From the NCBI GenBank assembly GCA_002320605.1, contig DCKG01000027.1, positions 1-44,172 on the forward strand: 44,172 bases of DNA, given 5' to 3'. Both the position numbers and the translations under genes were made by a program. This document shows, piece after piece, positions 16,034 to 25,331 of the stretch. The notes under the pieces are model-generated. The model saw only the letters and a program-made list of their open reading frames with translations, did not search any database and was not told the origin of the DNA. This DNA is from Bacteroidales bacterium UBA1680 (GTDB taxonomy: Bacteria > Bacteroidota > Bacteroidia > Bacteroidales > UBA932). Every line of letters starts with the position of its first letter. Position 1 is the first letter of the stretch.

Positions 16034-17037
16034 AGATCCTTGGAATCGTGATCGAAATCCCAGAATTCATTTATGCAATTAAAGATCTCCTCATCTGGCT
16101 CAATGGCCAGCAACCTATAAATCTCTAAGTTATGCGAAAGAAGCTCTTTGACGATATGAGGATATGGCGTGCATAATGACTTACCATTTATTTTCTTACA
16201 AGTTCCGCCGGCTGAGAAAGTGTCTCTTATGTTAGGAACTAATAATGAGTGGTAATTAATAAGCCATAACGAAATAGCCCTATATTTTTTATTGGGATCT
16301 TGCTCATATATTGATTTGAAGAAAATCATAGCTTTCGCATCAAGAACAAATTTCTCTTTTGCCGGGAGATCGTTATAGAAAGATATGTTTACGTTAGTAG
16401 TGCCTCCCATCCACCACGGAGCTTGCTCTTTCTTCTCAATTTTGGCTTTGTACTTGTAATAATCCCTGACTTTATTGATTTTATCATTCTCGGGCAATGT
16501 TCGAAAGTCGTCATATTCAGTAGCCATTTTGGAGAAGATATTCTCGTTTGATGACAATTCCATGTCTATCAGATACCTTGGGGAATGAGTGACGGCGATG
16601 CTGCTAAGGCACATCTGATATGGTTTACATCTAAACTCTGGCGCACCGCCGAGTTTTCCGAATAGCAAGAAGATTCTATCTGTGTCAATGTCTCTTGTGC
16701 TCTCAACAATGCTGCTGCCGGTAGATTTCCAACTGTCTTTTAGTGTTGACTTGATTTCTACTCCGTATTTTGTTTCATGAAGTACGATGTCTGGAAATTG
16801 CTGGCCTGAGACAAGATCTATCCTTTTAGGATCAAAATCAACGCTAGGCGCTACTTTAACCATTGTGTCGAAAGACAATTGCTCGACCTGAGAGCTAGAC
16901 ATGCCTGAACAGATTACTGCCGACTCTGAGGAAAATGTGTTCAAATTGTCTGTCGTCACTCTCAAAAGAGCATTGACAGCCTTGTCTACATCATTCATGT
17001 CCGTAATGTCGAAAGTCACGAAACGTTGATTTTCCAT
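15928..17037 (-). CDS. type II restriction endonuclease, PD-(D/E)XK type
   Basis: Putative restriction enzyme partnered with the adjacent cytosine methyltransferase. The name rests mainly on that position. The 369-residue protein has a readable nuclease motif, Pro82-Asp83 then Glu94-Ile-Lys96 (FPDIVLHETKYGVEIK), followed by a Trp/Tyr-rich region with WWMGGTTNVNISFY. I do not recognise the recognition-site family. The start lies 1 bp beyond the methyltransferase stop. The stop codon at 15928-15930, and the last two sense codons, lie in hydF sequence read antisense. The native end of this protein may therefore have been slightly altered when the cassette inserted. Base use is visibly more AT-rich than the flanking hyd genes. 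Confidence 0.75.
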   Translation of the reverse strand: MENQRFVTFDITDMNDVDKAVNALLRVTTDNLNTFSSESAVICSGMSSSQVEQLSFDTMVKVAPSVDFDPKRIDLVSGQQFPDIVLHETKYGVEIKSTLKDSWKSTGSSIVESTRDIDTDRIFLLFGKLGGAPEFRCKPYQMCLSSIAVTHSPRYLIDMELSSNENIFSKMATEYDDFRTLPENDKINKVRDYYKYKAKIEKKEQAPWWMGGTTNVNISFYNDLPAKEKFVLDAKAMIFFKSIYEQDPNKKYRAISLWLINYHSLLVPNIRDTFSAGGTCKKINGKSLCTPYPHIVKELLSHNLEIYRLLAIEPDEEIFNCINEFWDFDHDSKDLYGSWVSMVETAFGDNGDLKDIPIRDLLESKAMPR

Positions 17038-18486
17038 ATTAATCGAAATATTTTGACCACAAATCTTGTATGCGAGTTGCTATCTGGAAAGCGAGGACTG
17101 GAGGCACTGCATTCCCGATTATTTTATATGCCCCAGAAGAGCTTATGTGCTTGCCTCCCCAATATTCGCCATTTGCGACAAATTGATAATCTGGAGGAAA
17201 GGTCTGAATCATAGCACATTCGCGGGGTGTCAGCCTGCGTTCTTTCATTCCTTGTTTCAGCTCATTAAAATGTTTGCCTCCATGATTGGAGGATAGTCGT
17301 CTGAACTCGATATTCCCATGATGTTCCGATCTGATCGTGGGTCCCAGTCCGTTAAGCTTGATTTCTATCTGACCCTGACTCCCATTATCTAGGTATTTAG
17401 CCTTTGAATAGACTTTTTGTGACTCATCCTGAGTGAATTCCGGCTCTCTAAGATCTTTTAATACATCGTATGTCGTCACCAAAGGTAAAAGGGATTCGGC
17501 ATGCATTGAGACAGAATGAGTTGGTTTTGGATAGGGATTGTATTCTTCCGGAATGACATCAGAATCAAGTGCTTTAAGCGCTTTGGCGTTAAGAGCGTCA
17601 CGACGGACACCGATAAAAATCACTCTCTCCCTTGACTCTGGGACGCCGTAATTCCCGGCATGAAGCACCTGTGGGGGCAGGACGATATATCCATTCCCAT
17701 CTGCGCTTGCGAAGTCTCTCTGGATTACATCTTTAACATTGCCAAGATTAACCAAACCCTTGACATTCTCTGCCACGAATATCTTTGGCTTCACTATGTC
17801 AATCACTTCTTTCATCCAGAAATACAGCTTCCCGCGACTCTCTTCTGAAGGCACGTCATCTTTTCTCACTTGCCCCTTGTCGTCTTTCTTGGAATCGAAC
17901 CCGAGACGCTTGCCAGCAACGCTAAAATCCTGACATGGGAACCCACCTAGGACTATTTCTATGTTATTTGGGAATACTTTTACGCCTTCTTTATGAAGTT
18001 TGACAAGGTCGACAATGCTCTCGCTGTGAAAGATGTCTGGGTCATAGCCAAATCTCTTCATGTATGTAGTCCATGCGATGCCTGCCTCTGGAAGAATATC
18101 ATTGGCGAAGACGGTTCTGAAGTGATTTTTCTTCAACATTACCCAGTCCTTGTCAATTACCTTTTCGATGCGATTGTCTGTCTCTTTGAAGGATTTGCTG
18201 TTGGCTATGAATTTTCCTTCGAAGCCGAGATCCATCCCGCCGCAACCCGAAAACAAAGAAAGGAGCCTATGCTCACCTTCGGGTTGCGCATTAATAAGCG
18301 GTGAGACATATGCTTCTTCGCTCATTAAGGGAAATTCCAAAGAAATGAAACCATCAGATACGCAGTCTGAGTGTACCATCGGCAATTTGTATGTTTTCTT
18401 CTTTGTCACGATTCTTTGCTTCAAAAAAAATGATGAAAATACAATTTTAAGAAAAATCTTACTTTGAAAAAAGTTAAATCATGAGG
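15937..18486. mobile_element. restriction-modification cassette inserted in hydF
   Basis: The cassette carries a methyltransferase and an endonuclease on the minus strand and is AT-richer than both flanks. Its limits are inferred by rejoining hydF. Left sequence to GG at 15935-15936 plus right sequence from 18485 restores a continuous HydF end (HHLG then CLRSFAVDRP). GG is shared by both junctions, so the limits are uncertain by about 2 bp. No integrase, terminal repeat or target duplication is visible, so the mechanism is unclear. Confidence 0.7.
17039..18424 (-). CDS. DNA (cytosine-5-)-methyltransferase
   Basis: Modification half of a type II system, methylating C5 of cytosine in an unknown target. 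The 461-residue protein shows the m5C motifs in order. Motif I is LLSLFSGCGGMDLGFEG (54-70), IV is GGFPCQDFS with catalytic Cys164, VI is VAENV (Glu219), VIII is PESRERVIFIG, and X is GAYKIIGNAVPP. The first 50 residues precede motif I and may help in recognition or autoregulation. The endonuclease gene follows by 1 bp, so methylase is read first. No controller (C) protein is seen. AT-rich DNA at 18425-18480 holds its promoter region, but no clean consensus was found. Confidence 0.93.
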   Translation of the reverse strand: MKQRIVTKKKTYKLPMVHSDCVSDGFISLEFPLMSEEAYVSPLINAQPEGEHRLLSLFSGCGGMDLGFEGKFIANSKSFKETDNRIEKVIDKDWVMLKKNHFRTVFANDILPEAGIAWTTYMKRFGYDPDIFHSESIVDLVKLHKEGVKVFPNNIEIVLGGFPCQDFSVAGKRLGFDSKKDDKGQVRKDDVPSEESRGKLYFWMKEVIDIVKPKIFVAENVKGLVNLGNVKDVIQRDFASADGNGYIVLPPQVLHAGNYGVPESRERVIFIGVRRDALNAKALKALDSDVIPEEYNPYPKPTHSVSMHAESLLPLVTTYDVLKDLREPEFTQDESQKVYSKAKYLDNGSQGQIEIKLNGLGPTIRSEHHGNIEFRRLSSNHGGKHFNELKQGMKERRLTPRECAMIQTFPPDYQFVANGEYWGGKHISSSGAYKIIGNAVPPVLAFQIATRIQDLWSKYFD

Positions 18487-18520
18487 ATGTCTCAGATCTT
18501 TCGCTGTCGACAGGCCTTGA
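18485..18520 (+). pseudogene. displaced 3' end of hydF
   Basis: Frame GGA-TGT-CTC onward reads GCLRSFAVDRP and TGA (18518-18520). Placed after HydF residue Gly390 it gives AHHLGCLRSFAVDRP. This matches the position and spacing of the usual HydF ending (NYGxxIAxxxGxxxRxxA). It is now separated from hydF by the restriction cassette and has no start. Confidence 0.65.
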
Positions 18521-18558
18521 AATTCTCTGATACGAATATGTGCATGGCGCAACAGAAA

Positions 18559-18585
18559 GAGGGCATGCCTGCGTGACATGCCCTC
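18559..18585 (-). terminator. terminator of the hydB-hydA-hydC operon
   Basis: Perfect 9-bp stem GAGGGCATG / CATGCCCTC with a 9-nt loop. On the minus strand it is followed by TTTCTGTT. It lies about 50 bp after the hydC stop (18638). Confidence 0.8.
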
Positions 18586-18637
18586 CCGGTTTACTCAAAA
18601 CCAAAAACAGACCAACAGCCATAAGCTGGCCATTGGC

Positions 18638-19126
18638 CTAGTCGTCTTGAATTTCTTCCAGGATTTTGCGGACGTTCTGCGGTTCCATTCTGCCGTAGAC
18701 CTTCTTGCCTATCATCATCACTGGAGCGAGTCCGCAGGCACCGACACAGCGCAGGCAGTCCAGAGAGAATTTCCCGTCAGGGGTAGTCTCTCCCACATCT
18801 ATGCCGATTACTCTTTTGATTTCTTCGAGGATTTTTTCTGAGCCTCTCACGTAGCAGGCCGTTCCAAGGCAGACGGAGATGGGATGCCTGCCTTTCGGGG
18901 TCATGGTGAAGAACGAGTAGAACGTCACCACTCCATAGACCTGAGTCGCAGGTATTCCGAGTTTAGCGGCAATGACTCTCTGCATGGGCTCCGGAAGATA
19001 GCCGTAATTGTTCTGGCACTCATGCAGGATGTTGATCAGCTCGCCTGGTTTGTTTCCGTGCTTCTCGCAAATAGCTTCGACTTGCTTCACGACTTCAGGA
19101 GATAATTTGAAATCTGACATGTTCAT
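18638..19126 (-). CDS. hydC: bifurcating [FeFe] hydrogenase subunit HydC (NuoE-like)
   Basis: Small [2Fe-2S] subunit of the trimeric NAD- and ferredoxin-linked hydrogenase. The 162-residue protein is a thioredoxin-fold NuoE relative. Cluster ligands are Cys86 and Cys91 (CLGTACYVRG) and Cys127 and Cys131 (CVGACGLAP). Length matches NuoE/HydC. It is the last gene of hydB-hydA-hydC and lies 6 bp after hydA. Start ATGAACATG at 19126. A terminator follows. NuoE of complex I is an alternative name, but the adjoining hydA settles the role. Confidence 0.92.
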   Translation of the reverse strand: MNMSDFKLSPEVVKQVEAICEKHGNKPGELINILHECQNNYGYLPEPMQRVIAAKLGIPATQVYGVVTFYSFFTMTPKGRHPISVCLGTACYVRGSEKILEEIKRVIGIDVGETTPDGKFSLDCLRCVGACGLAPVMMIGKKVYGRMEPQNVRKILEEIQDD

Positions 19127-19132
19127 AGAATT

Positions 19133-20902
19133 TTACCAGGTCATTTTAATGCTTTTGTCAATGTAATGCGTGTGCAGCAGCTCTTCGGATCGCTCGCTGA
19201 GCGGAGCCCCGAGATATTCCTCGTAGAGTTTCTGAATGTCCGGATTCTCGTGGCTCTTGCGTATAGGCTTGTGCTCGTCTTCTGAATATAACGCTTTCTG
19301 GCGAGCCTGCAGAACTTCTACGTGGCCATGATGATAAGGCTGGCCGCCCCCGCCTATGCATCCGCCAGGGCAGGCCATGACCTCGACCACGTGGTAGTCC
19401 AGTTCCCCGGAGCGCAGCTTGTTCATTATCTTGCGGGCGTTGCCTAGAGTGTGAGCCACGCAAACCTTGAGCGGGAACCCGTTCAAATCTATAGTCGCCT
19501 CCCGGATGCCCTCCAGGCCACGAACTTCCGTGAATTCAATCTTAGGAAGAGTCTTGCCTGTGTATGCCTCATAGACAGTTCTCAGGGCCGCCTCCAGAAC
19601 GCCACCGGTAGTGCCGAAGATGACGCCAGCCCCCGTTGATTCTCCAAGAGGCTTGTCGAAATCGGAATCCGGCAGGCCGGCGAAACCGATGTTGGCTCGC
19701 TTCAATATTCTAGCCAGCTCGCGAGTGGAAATCGAGTAATCTACGTCTGGAAGGCCACAGTGCTTGAGGTCTTCGCGAGTGACCTCGTATTTCTTCGCCA
19801 GGCAAGGCATTATTGAGACCACGACCAATTTTTCTCTCGGGATGCCCATCTTCTCGGCCCAGTAGCTCTTTGCTATGGCGCCGAACATCGCCTGAGGCGA
19901 ACGGGCCGTGGAAGGGTAGTCCAGCAGATCGGGGAACTCGTGTTCGAAGAAGTTAACCCAGCCCGGGCAGCATGAGGTCATGATAGGCAGCCTCACGCTC
20001 TCGTCTCCCGCCAGATGCCTCTTAAGCCTGTCCAGTATCTCATAGCCTTCCTCCATGATCGTAAGGTCGGCTGCGAAATCGGTGTCGAAGACGTAGTCGA
20101 ACCCGAGCTCTCGCAGGGCCGTGGCCAGCTTTCCAGTGACAAGCGTGCCAGCTGGCATTCCGAATTCTTCACCCAGGGCTGCTCGCACCGCTGGAGCAGG
20201 CTGTGCGATGACGATCTTGTCCGGATTGCGAAGATCGTCCATCAGCTGGTCAGTGTTGTCGTGCTCGGTCAGCGCTCCGGTAGGGCATACGGCAACGCAC
20301 TGGCCGCAGCTGGTGCAGTTAGTATCCTTCAACATCTTGTCGAAGGACGGAGCGATGGTCGTGTTGAATCCCCTGCGCACTGCGCCAAGAGCGCCGACTG
20401 TCTGGACATCGTTGCACATAGTCTCGCAACGACGGCAATAGATGCACTTGTCCATATTCCTGACTATTGAAGGCGTCAGCTCTTTCTTGCGTTGCGAAAG
20501 CTCTCCGCCCTTGAAAGGCATTTCAGTGATGTTCAGCCTGGTGATTAAAGCCTGCAGCTCGCATTCCCCGCATTTAGGGCAGGTGAGGCAGTCATTAGGA
20601 TGATCCGACAGAATCAGCTCGGCGATTGTCTTGCGAGCCTTTATGACTCTCATGGAGTTCGTGCTCACGATCATGTCCGGCATGCATTTCGTCTCGCAGG
20701 CAGGCGCCAGGTTCCGGCGGCCTTGAACCTCTACCACGCAAAGCCGGCAAGAGGCCGGGCGGTTCTGAACGCATGTTCCTCTCAGGTTGAGGTGGCAAAG
20801 AGTAGGAATATTGATTCCTATCGATGCCGCTGCCTCAAGAATCATCGTCCCCTTCGGAACGGAGACTTCGTGATTGTCTATTTTCAGATTTATCTTTTCC
20901 AT
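19133..20902 (-). CDS. hydA: [FeFe] hydrogenase catalytic subunit HydA
   Basis: Catalytic subunit of a trimeric, probably electron-bifurcating hydrogenase (group A3 type), in the cytoplasm. The 589 residues start with a [2Fe-2S] ferredoxin domain (Cys36, Cys44, Cys52, Cys55 region). A His-ligated [4Fe-4S] site (His101, Cys105, Cys108, Cys114) and two ferredoxin-type [4Fe-4S] sites (Cys153-163 and Cys196-206) follow. The H-cluster motifs are TSCCPGW at 309, MPCLAKKYE and ACPGGCIGGGGQP. The small-subunit-like tail ends with QKLYEEYLGAPLSER. All four H-cluster cysteines are present. It lies 10 bp after hydB. The sequence upstream of the ATG holds AATGAATATGCC, which offers an alternative start that is out of frame. 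Confidence 0.95.
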   Translation of the reverse strand: MEKINLKIDNHEVSVPKGTMILEAAASIGINIPTLCHLNLRGTCVQNRPASCRLCVVEVQGRRNLAPACETKCMPDMIVSTNSMRVIKARKTIAELILSDHPNDCLTCPKCGECELQALITRLNITEMPFKGGELSQRKKELTPSIVRNMDKCIYCRRCETMCNDVQTVGALGAVRRGFNTTIAPSFDKMLKDTNCTSCGQCVAVCPTGALTEHDNTDQLMDDLRNPDKIVIAQPAPAVRAALGEEFGMPAGTLVTGKLATALRELGFDYVFDTDFAADLTIMEEGYEILDRLKRHLAGDESVRLPIMTSCCPGWVNFFEHEFPDLLDYPSTARSPQAMFGAIAKSYWAEKMGIPREKLVVVSIMPCLAKKYEVTREDLKHCGLPDVDYSISTRELARILKRANIGFAGLPDSDFDKPLGESTGAGVIFGTTGGVLEAALRTVYEAYTGKTLPKIEFTEVRGLEGIREATIDLNGFPLKVCVAHTLGNARKIMNKLRSGELDYHVVEVMACPGGCIGGGGQPYHHGHVEVLQARQKALYSEDEHKPIRKSHENPDIQKLYEEYLGAPLSERSEELLHTHYIDKSIKMTW

Positions 20903-20912
20903 GGCATATTCA

Positions 20913-22820
20913 TTAAAAGACAGAGATTGCTCCGAAGTGGCATCTGGACATGCACATTCCGCATCTGATGCACTCGTAAGGATTGATTACGTGAGGCTTG
21001 CGCACGGTTCCCATGATGGCCGAGGCAGGGCAGTCCTTGGCGCACAGTCCGCAGCCTTTGCACTTGGCAGGGTCGATCGTGTATGTCAGAAGGGCCTTGC
21101 ACTTCCTGGAGCGGCACTTGCGGTTCTTCACGTGCTCTACATATTCGTCATAGAAATTATTGATAGTGGAGAGAACCGGGTTCGGGGAAGTTTGCCCGAG
21201 TCCGCAAAGAGCGGTATCCTTGATGACGGTCGCCAAGTCTTTCAGTCTCTGTAGGTCGGCCATTTCTCCGTCTCCTTCGGTGATTCTGGTCAATATCTCA
21301 AGCATCCTTTTGTTGCCTATTCGGCAAGGAGTGCATTTCCCGCAGGATTCGCCAACCGTGAATTCCAGATAGAATTTAGCGACTGAAACCATGCAGTCGT
21401 CTTCGTCCATCACGATCATTCCGCCAGAGCCCATCATTGAACCTGCCGCAGTAAGGCTTTCGTAATCGATCGGGATGTCGAGGTGTTTCTCCGTCAGGCA
21501 GCCGCCGGATGGGCCTCCCGTCTGCACGGCCTTGAATTTCTTGCCGTTCTTAACGCCTCCGCCGATGTCGTAGATGATTTCGCGCAGGGTCGTTCCCATT
21601 GGCACTTCAATGAGGCCGACGTTGTTAATCTTGCCAGCGAGGGCGAACACCTTGGTGCCTTTGGATTTTTCCGTGCCGATGGAGGAGAACCATTCGGCAC
21701 CCTTGGTCAATATAATAGGAATATTCGCCAGCGTCTCGACGTTGTTCACGTTGGTCGGCTTGCCCAAGTATCCAGATTCCGCGGGGAAAGGCGGCTTGAG
21801 TGTCGGCTCGCCTCGCTTGCCTTCCATCGAGTGGATGAGGGCAGTCTCCTCTCCGCAGACGAACGCTCCTGCGCCGTAGCGGATTTCTATGTCGAAGTCG
21901 AAGCCTGTTCCAAGAATATCCTTGCCCAAGAAACCATATTCACGAGCCTGCTCTATGGCGACTTGGATTCTGTGCACCGCTAACGGGTACTCTGCCCTGA
22001 TGTAGATGAGGCCGTTGTGCGAGCCGATGCAATAACCGCAGATGGTCATGGCCTCCACAATCGAATTCGGGTCGCCCTCCATTATGGAGCGGTCCATGAA
22101 TGCCCCAGGGTCTCCCTCGTCAGCGTTGCAGACGACATATTTATCTTCTGACTGATAGCTCCTTGAGAATTCCCATTTCTTGCCGGTAGGGAAGCCGGCG
22201 CCTCCGCGGCCGCGAAGACCGGATGCCTTCACTTTTTCTATCACTTCTTCAGGAGTCGATTTCGTGAGCGCATCAGCAAGGGCTTGGTAACCATCCCTGG
22301 CGATATATTCCTCAATGTTTTCCGGATCTATGAATCCGCAGTTGCGCAAGGCGATTCGAATCTGCTTTCCGTAGAAGTTCATGTGTTTGGAGTCGCTGAT
22401 GTGCCTGAGGGTTTTCGGATCCAGGTAGAGCAGGCGTTCCACTTTCTCGCCACCTATGATGTGAGAGGAAACGATTTCCTCAGCGTCATCAGGGGTCACC
22501 TGCGTGTAGAAAGTGTTGTCTGGGATGATCTTGACGATAGGACCTTTCTCGCAGAAGCCAAAGCATCCGGTGGTTATGACATCCACTTTGTCTGCTATTC
22601 CGTGCTCTTTGATGGAAGACCGGAGATTCTCGGCGATGAGAGCGCTTTCAGATGCTTTGCATCCTGTTCCGCCGCAGCAGAGGATCTGAATGTGCTCGGT
22701 GCCCTTATCAAGCCCGCAGCTCTCCTCGCTGACCATGGCATTGCATTTCTCTCTCAGTGAGAGACTTTCCTCCGCCCTTCGTCTGATGACCATGAGGTCA
22801 TCTACGGATTTTGTTCTCAT
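20913..22820 (-). CDS. hydB: bifurcating [FeFe] hydrogenase subunit HydB (NuoF-like)
   Basis: FMN- and NAD(H)-binding subunit where electrons are split between NAD and ferredoxin. The 635-residue protein has an N-terminal thioredoxin-like [2Fe-2S] domain (ILCCGGTGCKA near 47-55; TGCFGFCEKG at 85-92). A NuoF core follows with the FMN/NADH glycine loop GLRGRGGAGFPTGKKW and the [4Fe-4S] motif ESCGKCTPCRIG. A C-terminal two-cluster ferredoxin domain (CKGCGLCAKDCP and CIRCGMCMSRCH) ends the protein. This domain order is that of HydB, not of complex I NuoF. It is the first gene of the operon. The 269-bp upstream region is shared with the divergent TonB receptor; no clean minus-strand promoter was found. 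Confidence 0.94.
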   Translation of the reverse strand: MRTKSVDDLMVIRRRAEESLSLREKCNAMVSEESCGLDKGTEHIQILCCGGTGCKASESALIAENLRSSIKEHGIADKVDVITTGCFGFCEKGPIVKIIPDNTFYTQVTPDDAEEIVSSHIIGGEKVERLLYLDPKTLRHISDSKHMNFYGKQIRIALRNCGFIDPENIEEYIARDGYQALADALTKSTPEEVIEKVKASGLRGRGGAGFPTGKKWEFSRSYQSEDKYVVCNADEGDPGAFMDRSIMEGDPNSIVEAMTICGYCIGSHNGLIYIRAEYPLAVHRIQVAIEQAREYGFLGKDILGTGFDFDIEIRYGAGAFVCGEETALIHSMEGKRGEPTLKPPFPAESGYLGKPTNVNNVETLANIPIILTKGAEWFSSIGTEKSKGTKVFALAGKINNVGLIEVPMGTTLREIIYDIGGGVKNGKKFKAVQTGGPSGGCLTEKHLDIPIDYESLTAAGSMMGSGGMIVMDEDDCMVSVAKFYLEFTVGESCGKCTPCRIGNKRMLEILTRITEGDGEMADLQRLKDLATVIKDTALCGLGQTSPNPVLSTINNFYDEYVEHVKNRKCRSRKCKALLTYTIDPAKCKGCGLCAKDCPASAIMGTVRKPHVINPYECIRCGMCMSRCHFGAISVF

Positions 22821-23060
22821 AAATTTGCTGGGTGTGTTATTAATTATATATACCAGTAGCCATGAAAAAGGTCATGATGCCAGCTCAAGACTTTTTCTGT
22901 TGCTAATATAGCAAAATAAAACTATTTCCAAGAAAATTAGAAGAAATTGTTAAAAATAAAACCTTATATAGTTAAATATTATTAGATATGAATCGGGAGT
23001 GGATGATTGGAAAATATTTTGTGGGATTTTGATAAAAGCAGTATATTCGTAGCCTTGTCT

Positions 23061-23068
23061 TATTTTTG
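23061..23068 (+). promoter_or_regulatory. -7 element for the 23090 receptor
   Basis: TATTTTTG fits TAnnTTTG, 22 bp before the ATG at 23090. A TTTTG at 23027-23031 is too far (29 bp) to be a standard -33 element. Confidence 0.4.
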
Positions 23069-23089
23069 AGAAATTATAATTAGTGCAAT

Positions 23090-25318
23090 ATGAATATTGC
23101 TTTGCTCACAGCAGCTGCCTTCTTATCTATCCCGCCGTTGCCTGACGGCGAGATTTATGATACGCTCAGCACCAGCGTCGTGACATCTTCTGTGAAGCAG
23201 GCAGTGCCGCTGGAGCGACTGGCCACGCCAGTCACTACCATATTCCTGAAAGACATTGAGAGAAAAGGCTTCGCTGCCCCTAAGGATTTCTCTGCCGAGA
23301 TTCCTAATTTCATGATTCCGGACTACGGATCGTCCATGACATCTTCCGTCTATATGCGAGGCTTCGGCTCCAGAATCGACAATCCGGTCATAGGTCTCTA
23401 CATCGATGACGTGCCGGTGCTGAACAAGAACAATTACGATTTCAGTCTTCTGGACATTCGTAAAATGGATCTTTTCAGGGGGCCGCAAGGCACCCTTTAT
23501 GGAAGGAACTCATTATGCGGGGTGATGGCGGTGAGCACGCTCTCCCCTGAATATGTCCAAGGCGGCAGGGCAAGGCTGAGTTACGGTTCTGGCGGCACTC
23601 TCAATGCCTCAGGGTCTTGGTATCAGGGGAAATTCGGCGTCGTAGCGGCCTTCAGGCACACGGATGGATTCTTCACGAATGAATATGACGACGATAAGTG
23701 CGACAGGGGCAATGACTTCTACATTAGAGGAAGGTACGTGTCAGACATTAGCAATGCATTGCATTTTGACCATAGCACCACAGTTTCGTATTTGAATCAA
23801 GGCGGATACCCTTACAAGCAGCTCGTAGATGACATACTGCGGCCGATCAGCTACAACGATGACTGCGGTTACGAGAGGCTGAGCATCACTGATGCCACTA
23901 AGCTCACATTCAGTCTTGAGAAATTCACGCTGAACTCTATTTCCAGCCTGCAAATACTCAGCGATAGGATGAATATGGATCAGGACTTCACCAGCGCCTC
24001 AATGTTTACCCTCATGCAGATGCAGCACGAATATGCCGCCACGCAGGAAGTTACGCTCAGGCCAAGCGGTCATCCTGATTGGTGGGACAGCCAAAGCGGT
24101 TATTTCGGTTTCGTGAGATTCAATAACATGGATGCACCAGTGACTTTCAAGCGTGACGGCATCCAGACTTTGATCCTAGATAATGCGAATGCCCATATTC
24201 CTCCGCAGGTAGGGCAACTGGCAATTTCCGACGACAGTTTCCCGATAGCGGACGACTTCGACATCTGGACAGTCAATCAGGCACTTTACCATGAGTCTTA
24301 TTTTACGCTCGGGAGATGGCTGCTGACTGCGGGCATCCGTCTGGACTGGGAGTGGAATCACATGAAACATGACAGCAGGGCCACTCTGCACTATGCTTTC
24401 CCGCCTAGGGTTTCTGAATACAGAGAATTCACTTCGGTCTATGACGGCAAGATTCGCAATTCTTACTGGCAGTTCCTTCCGAAAATTTCCGCCCTCTACG
24501 ACACACGTTTCGGCCTGAAATTCTTCGGAAGCATTGCAAAAGGTTATAAATCAGGCGGGTTCAACACGCAGATATTCTCCGACATCCTCCAGAACAAGCT
24601 GATGACGGGGGTGATGAACGACATGGGCGTGCATCTGGATGGGGAAGACGAAAATGCAGTCACGGTGAAGAACACCGTCTATAAGCCAGAGACGAGCCTC
24701 GATTATGAGATTGGTTTCCGTTATGGGTTCAATTCCAAGAGCGGCCACAAGGTGAACGTCTCGGCTTCTTTCTTTTATATAGACGCAGAGAATCAGCAGA
24801 TTACGGTGTTTCCTGCCGGTAAGTCCACTGGCAGGATGATGGCCAATGTAGGGCGGTCCCACAGCTGCGGCGTTGAGAGCGAGGCCGCCTGGAGCTATAA
24901 AGGCCTGTCGCTAAATGTTTCATATGGCTACACCCACGCCGAGTTCACTGAATATGACGATGGCAATGACGATTACAAAGGAAATCATATTCCTTATTCT
25001 CCAGAACAGACTCTTTCGCTGCGATGCAGCTACAGAGTGGATTTCAAGAAAGGAATAATGAGGAGCATGGAAATAGGAACTGAATATACTGGAGTCGGCA
25101 GAATCTGGTGGAATGAGTCCAACACTCGCTCGCAGGGCTGGTACGGCCTCCTTGCGGCAACCGTGAGCTTCGATTTCGGCAGATTCAGCATGTTCGCCAG
25201 GGGAGATAATCTCACTGATGAAGACTACAGCACGTTCTATTTCAAATCCGTCGGCAACGAATTCATGCAGAGAAGCAAGCCTGCCAGATTCACCGTCGGC
25301 ATCAACTTGGATTTTTAA
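23090..25318 (+). CDS. TonB-dependent outer-membrane receptor without carboxypeptidase-like domain
   Basis: Outer-membrane receptor of 742 residues. A short signal peptide (MNIALLTAAAFLSIPP) is followed at once by a possible TonB box (IYDTLSTSVVTSS). The plug domain has PVTTIFLKDIERKGF, SVYMRGFGSRIDNPVIGLYI and GPQGTLYGRNSLCGV. The barrel ends with RFTVGINLDF. The plug style (DNPVIGLYIDDVP, RGPQGTLYGRN) is that of siderophore or small-ligand receptors rather than SusC. The start is the ATG within ATGAATATTG. A calycin-like lipoprotein gene follows after 13 bp and an S41 protease after that, so the three may form an operon. Substrate unknown. Confidence 0.88.
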   Translation: MNIALLTAAAFLSIPPLPDGEIYDTLSTSVVTSSVKQAVPLERLATPVTTIFLKDIERKGFAAPKDFSAEIPNFMIPDYGSSMTSSVYMRGFGSRIDNPVIGLYIDDVPVLNKNNYDFSLLDIRKMDLFRGPQGTLYGRNSLCGVMAVSTLSPEYVQGGRARLSYGSGGTLNASGSWYQGKFGVVAAFRHTDGFFTNEYDDDKCDRGNDFYIRGRYVSDISNALHFDHSTTVSYLNQGGYPYKQLVDDILRPISYNDDCGYERLSITDATKLTFSLEKFTLNSISSLQILSDRMNMDQDFTSASMFTLMQMQHEYAATQEVTLRPSGHPDWWDSQSGYFGFVRFNNMDAPVTFKRDGIQTLILDNANAHIPPQVGQLAISDDSFPIADDFDIWTVNQALYHESYFTLGRWLLTAGIRLDWEWNHMKHDSRATLHYAFPPRVSEYREFTSVYDGKIRNSYWQFLPKISALYDTRFGLKFFGSIAKGYKSGGFNTQIFSDILQNKLMTGVMNDMGVHLDGEDENAVTVKNTVYKPETSLDYEIGFRYGFNSKSGHKVNVSASFFYIDAENQQITVFPAGKSTGRMMANVGRSHSCGVESEAAWSYKGLSLNVSYGYTHAEFTEYDDGNDDYKGNHIPYSPEQTLSLRCSYRVDFKKGIMRSMEIGTEYTGVGRIWWNESNTRSQGWYGLLAATVSFDFGRFSMFARGDNLTDEDYSTFYFKSVGNEFMQRSKPARFTVGINLDF

Positions 25319-25331
25319 CATTTTATTTTTT

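Noticed and set aside
16034..18424. Phage or integrative-element origin of the restriction cassette
   Set aside because: No integrase, att-like duplication, terminal repeat or tRNA target is visible; only the two restriction-modification genes are present.
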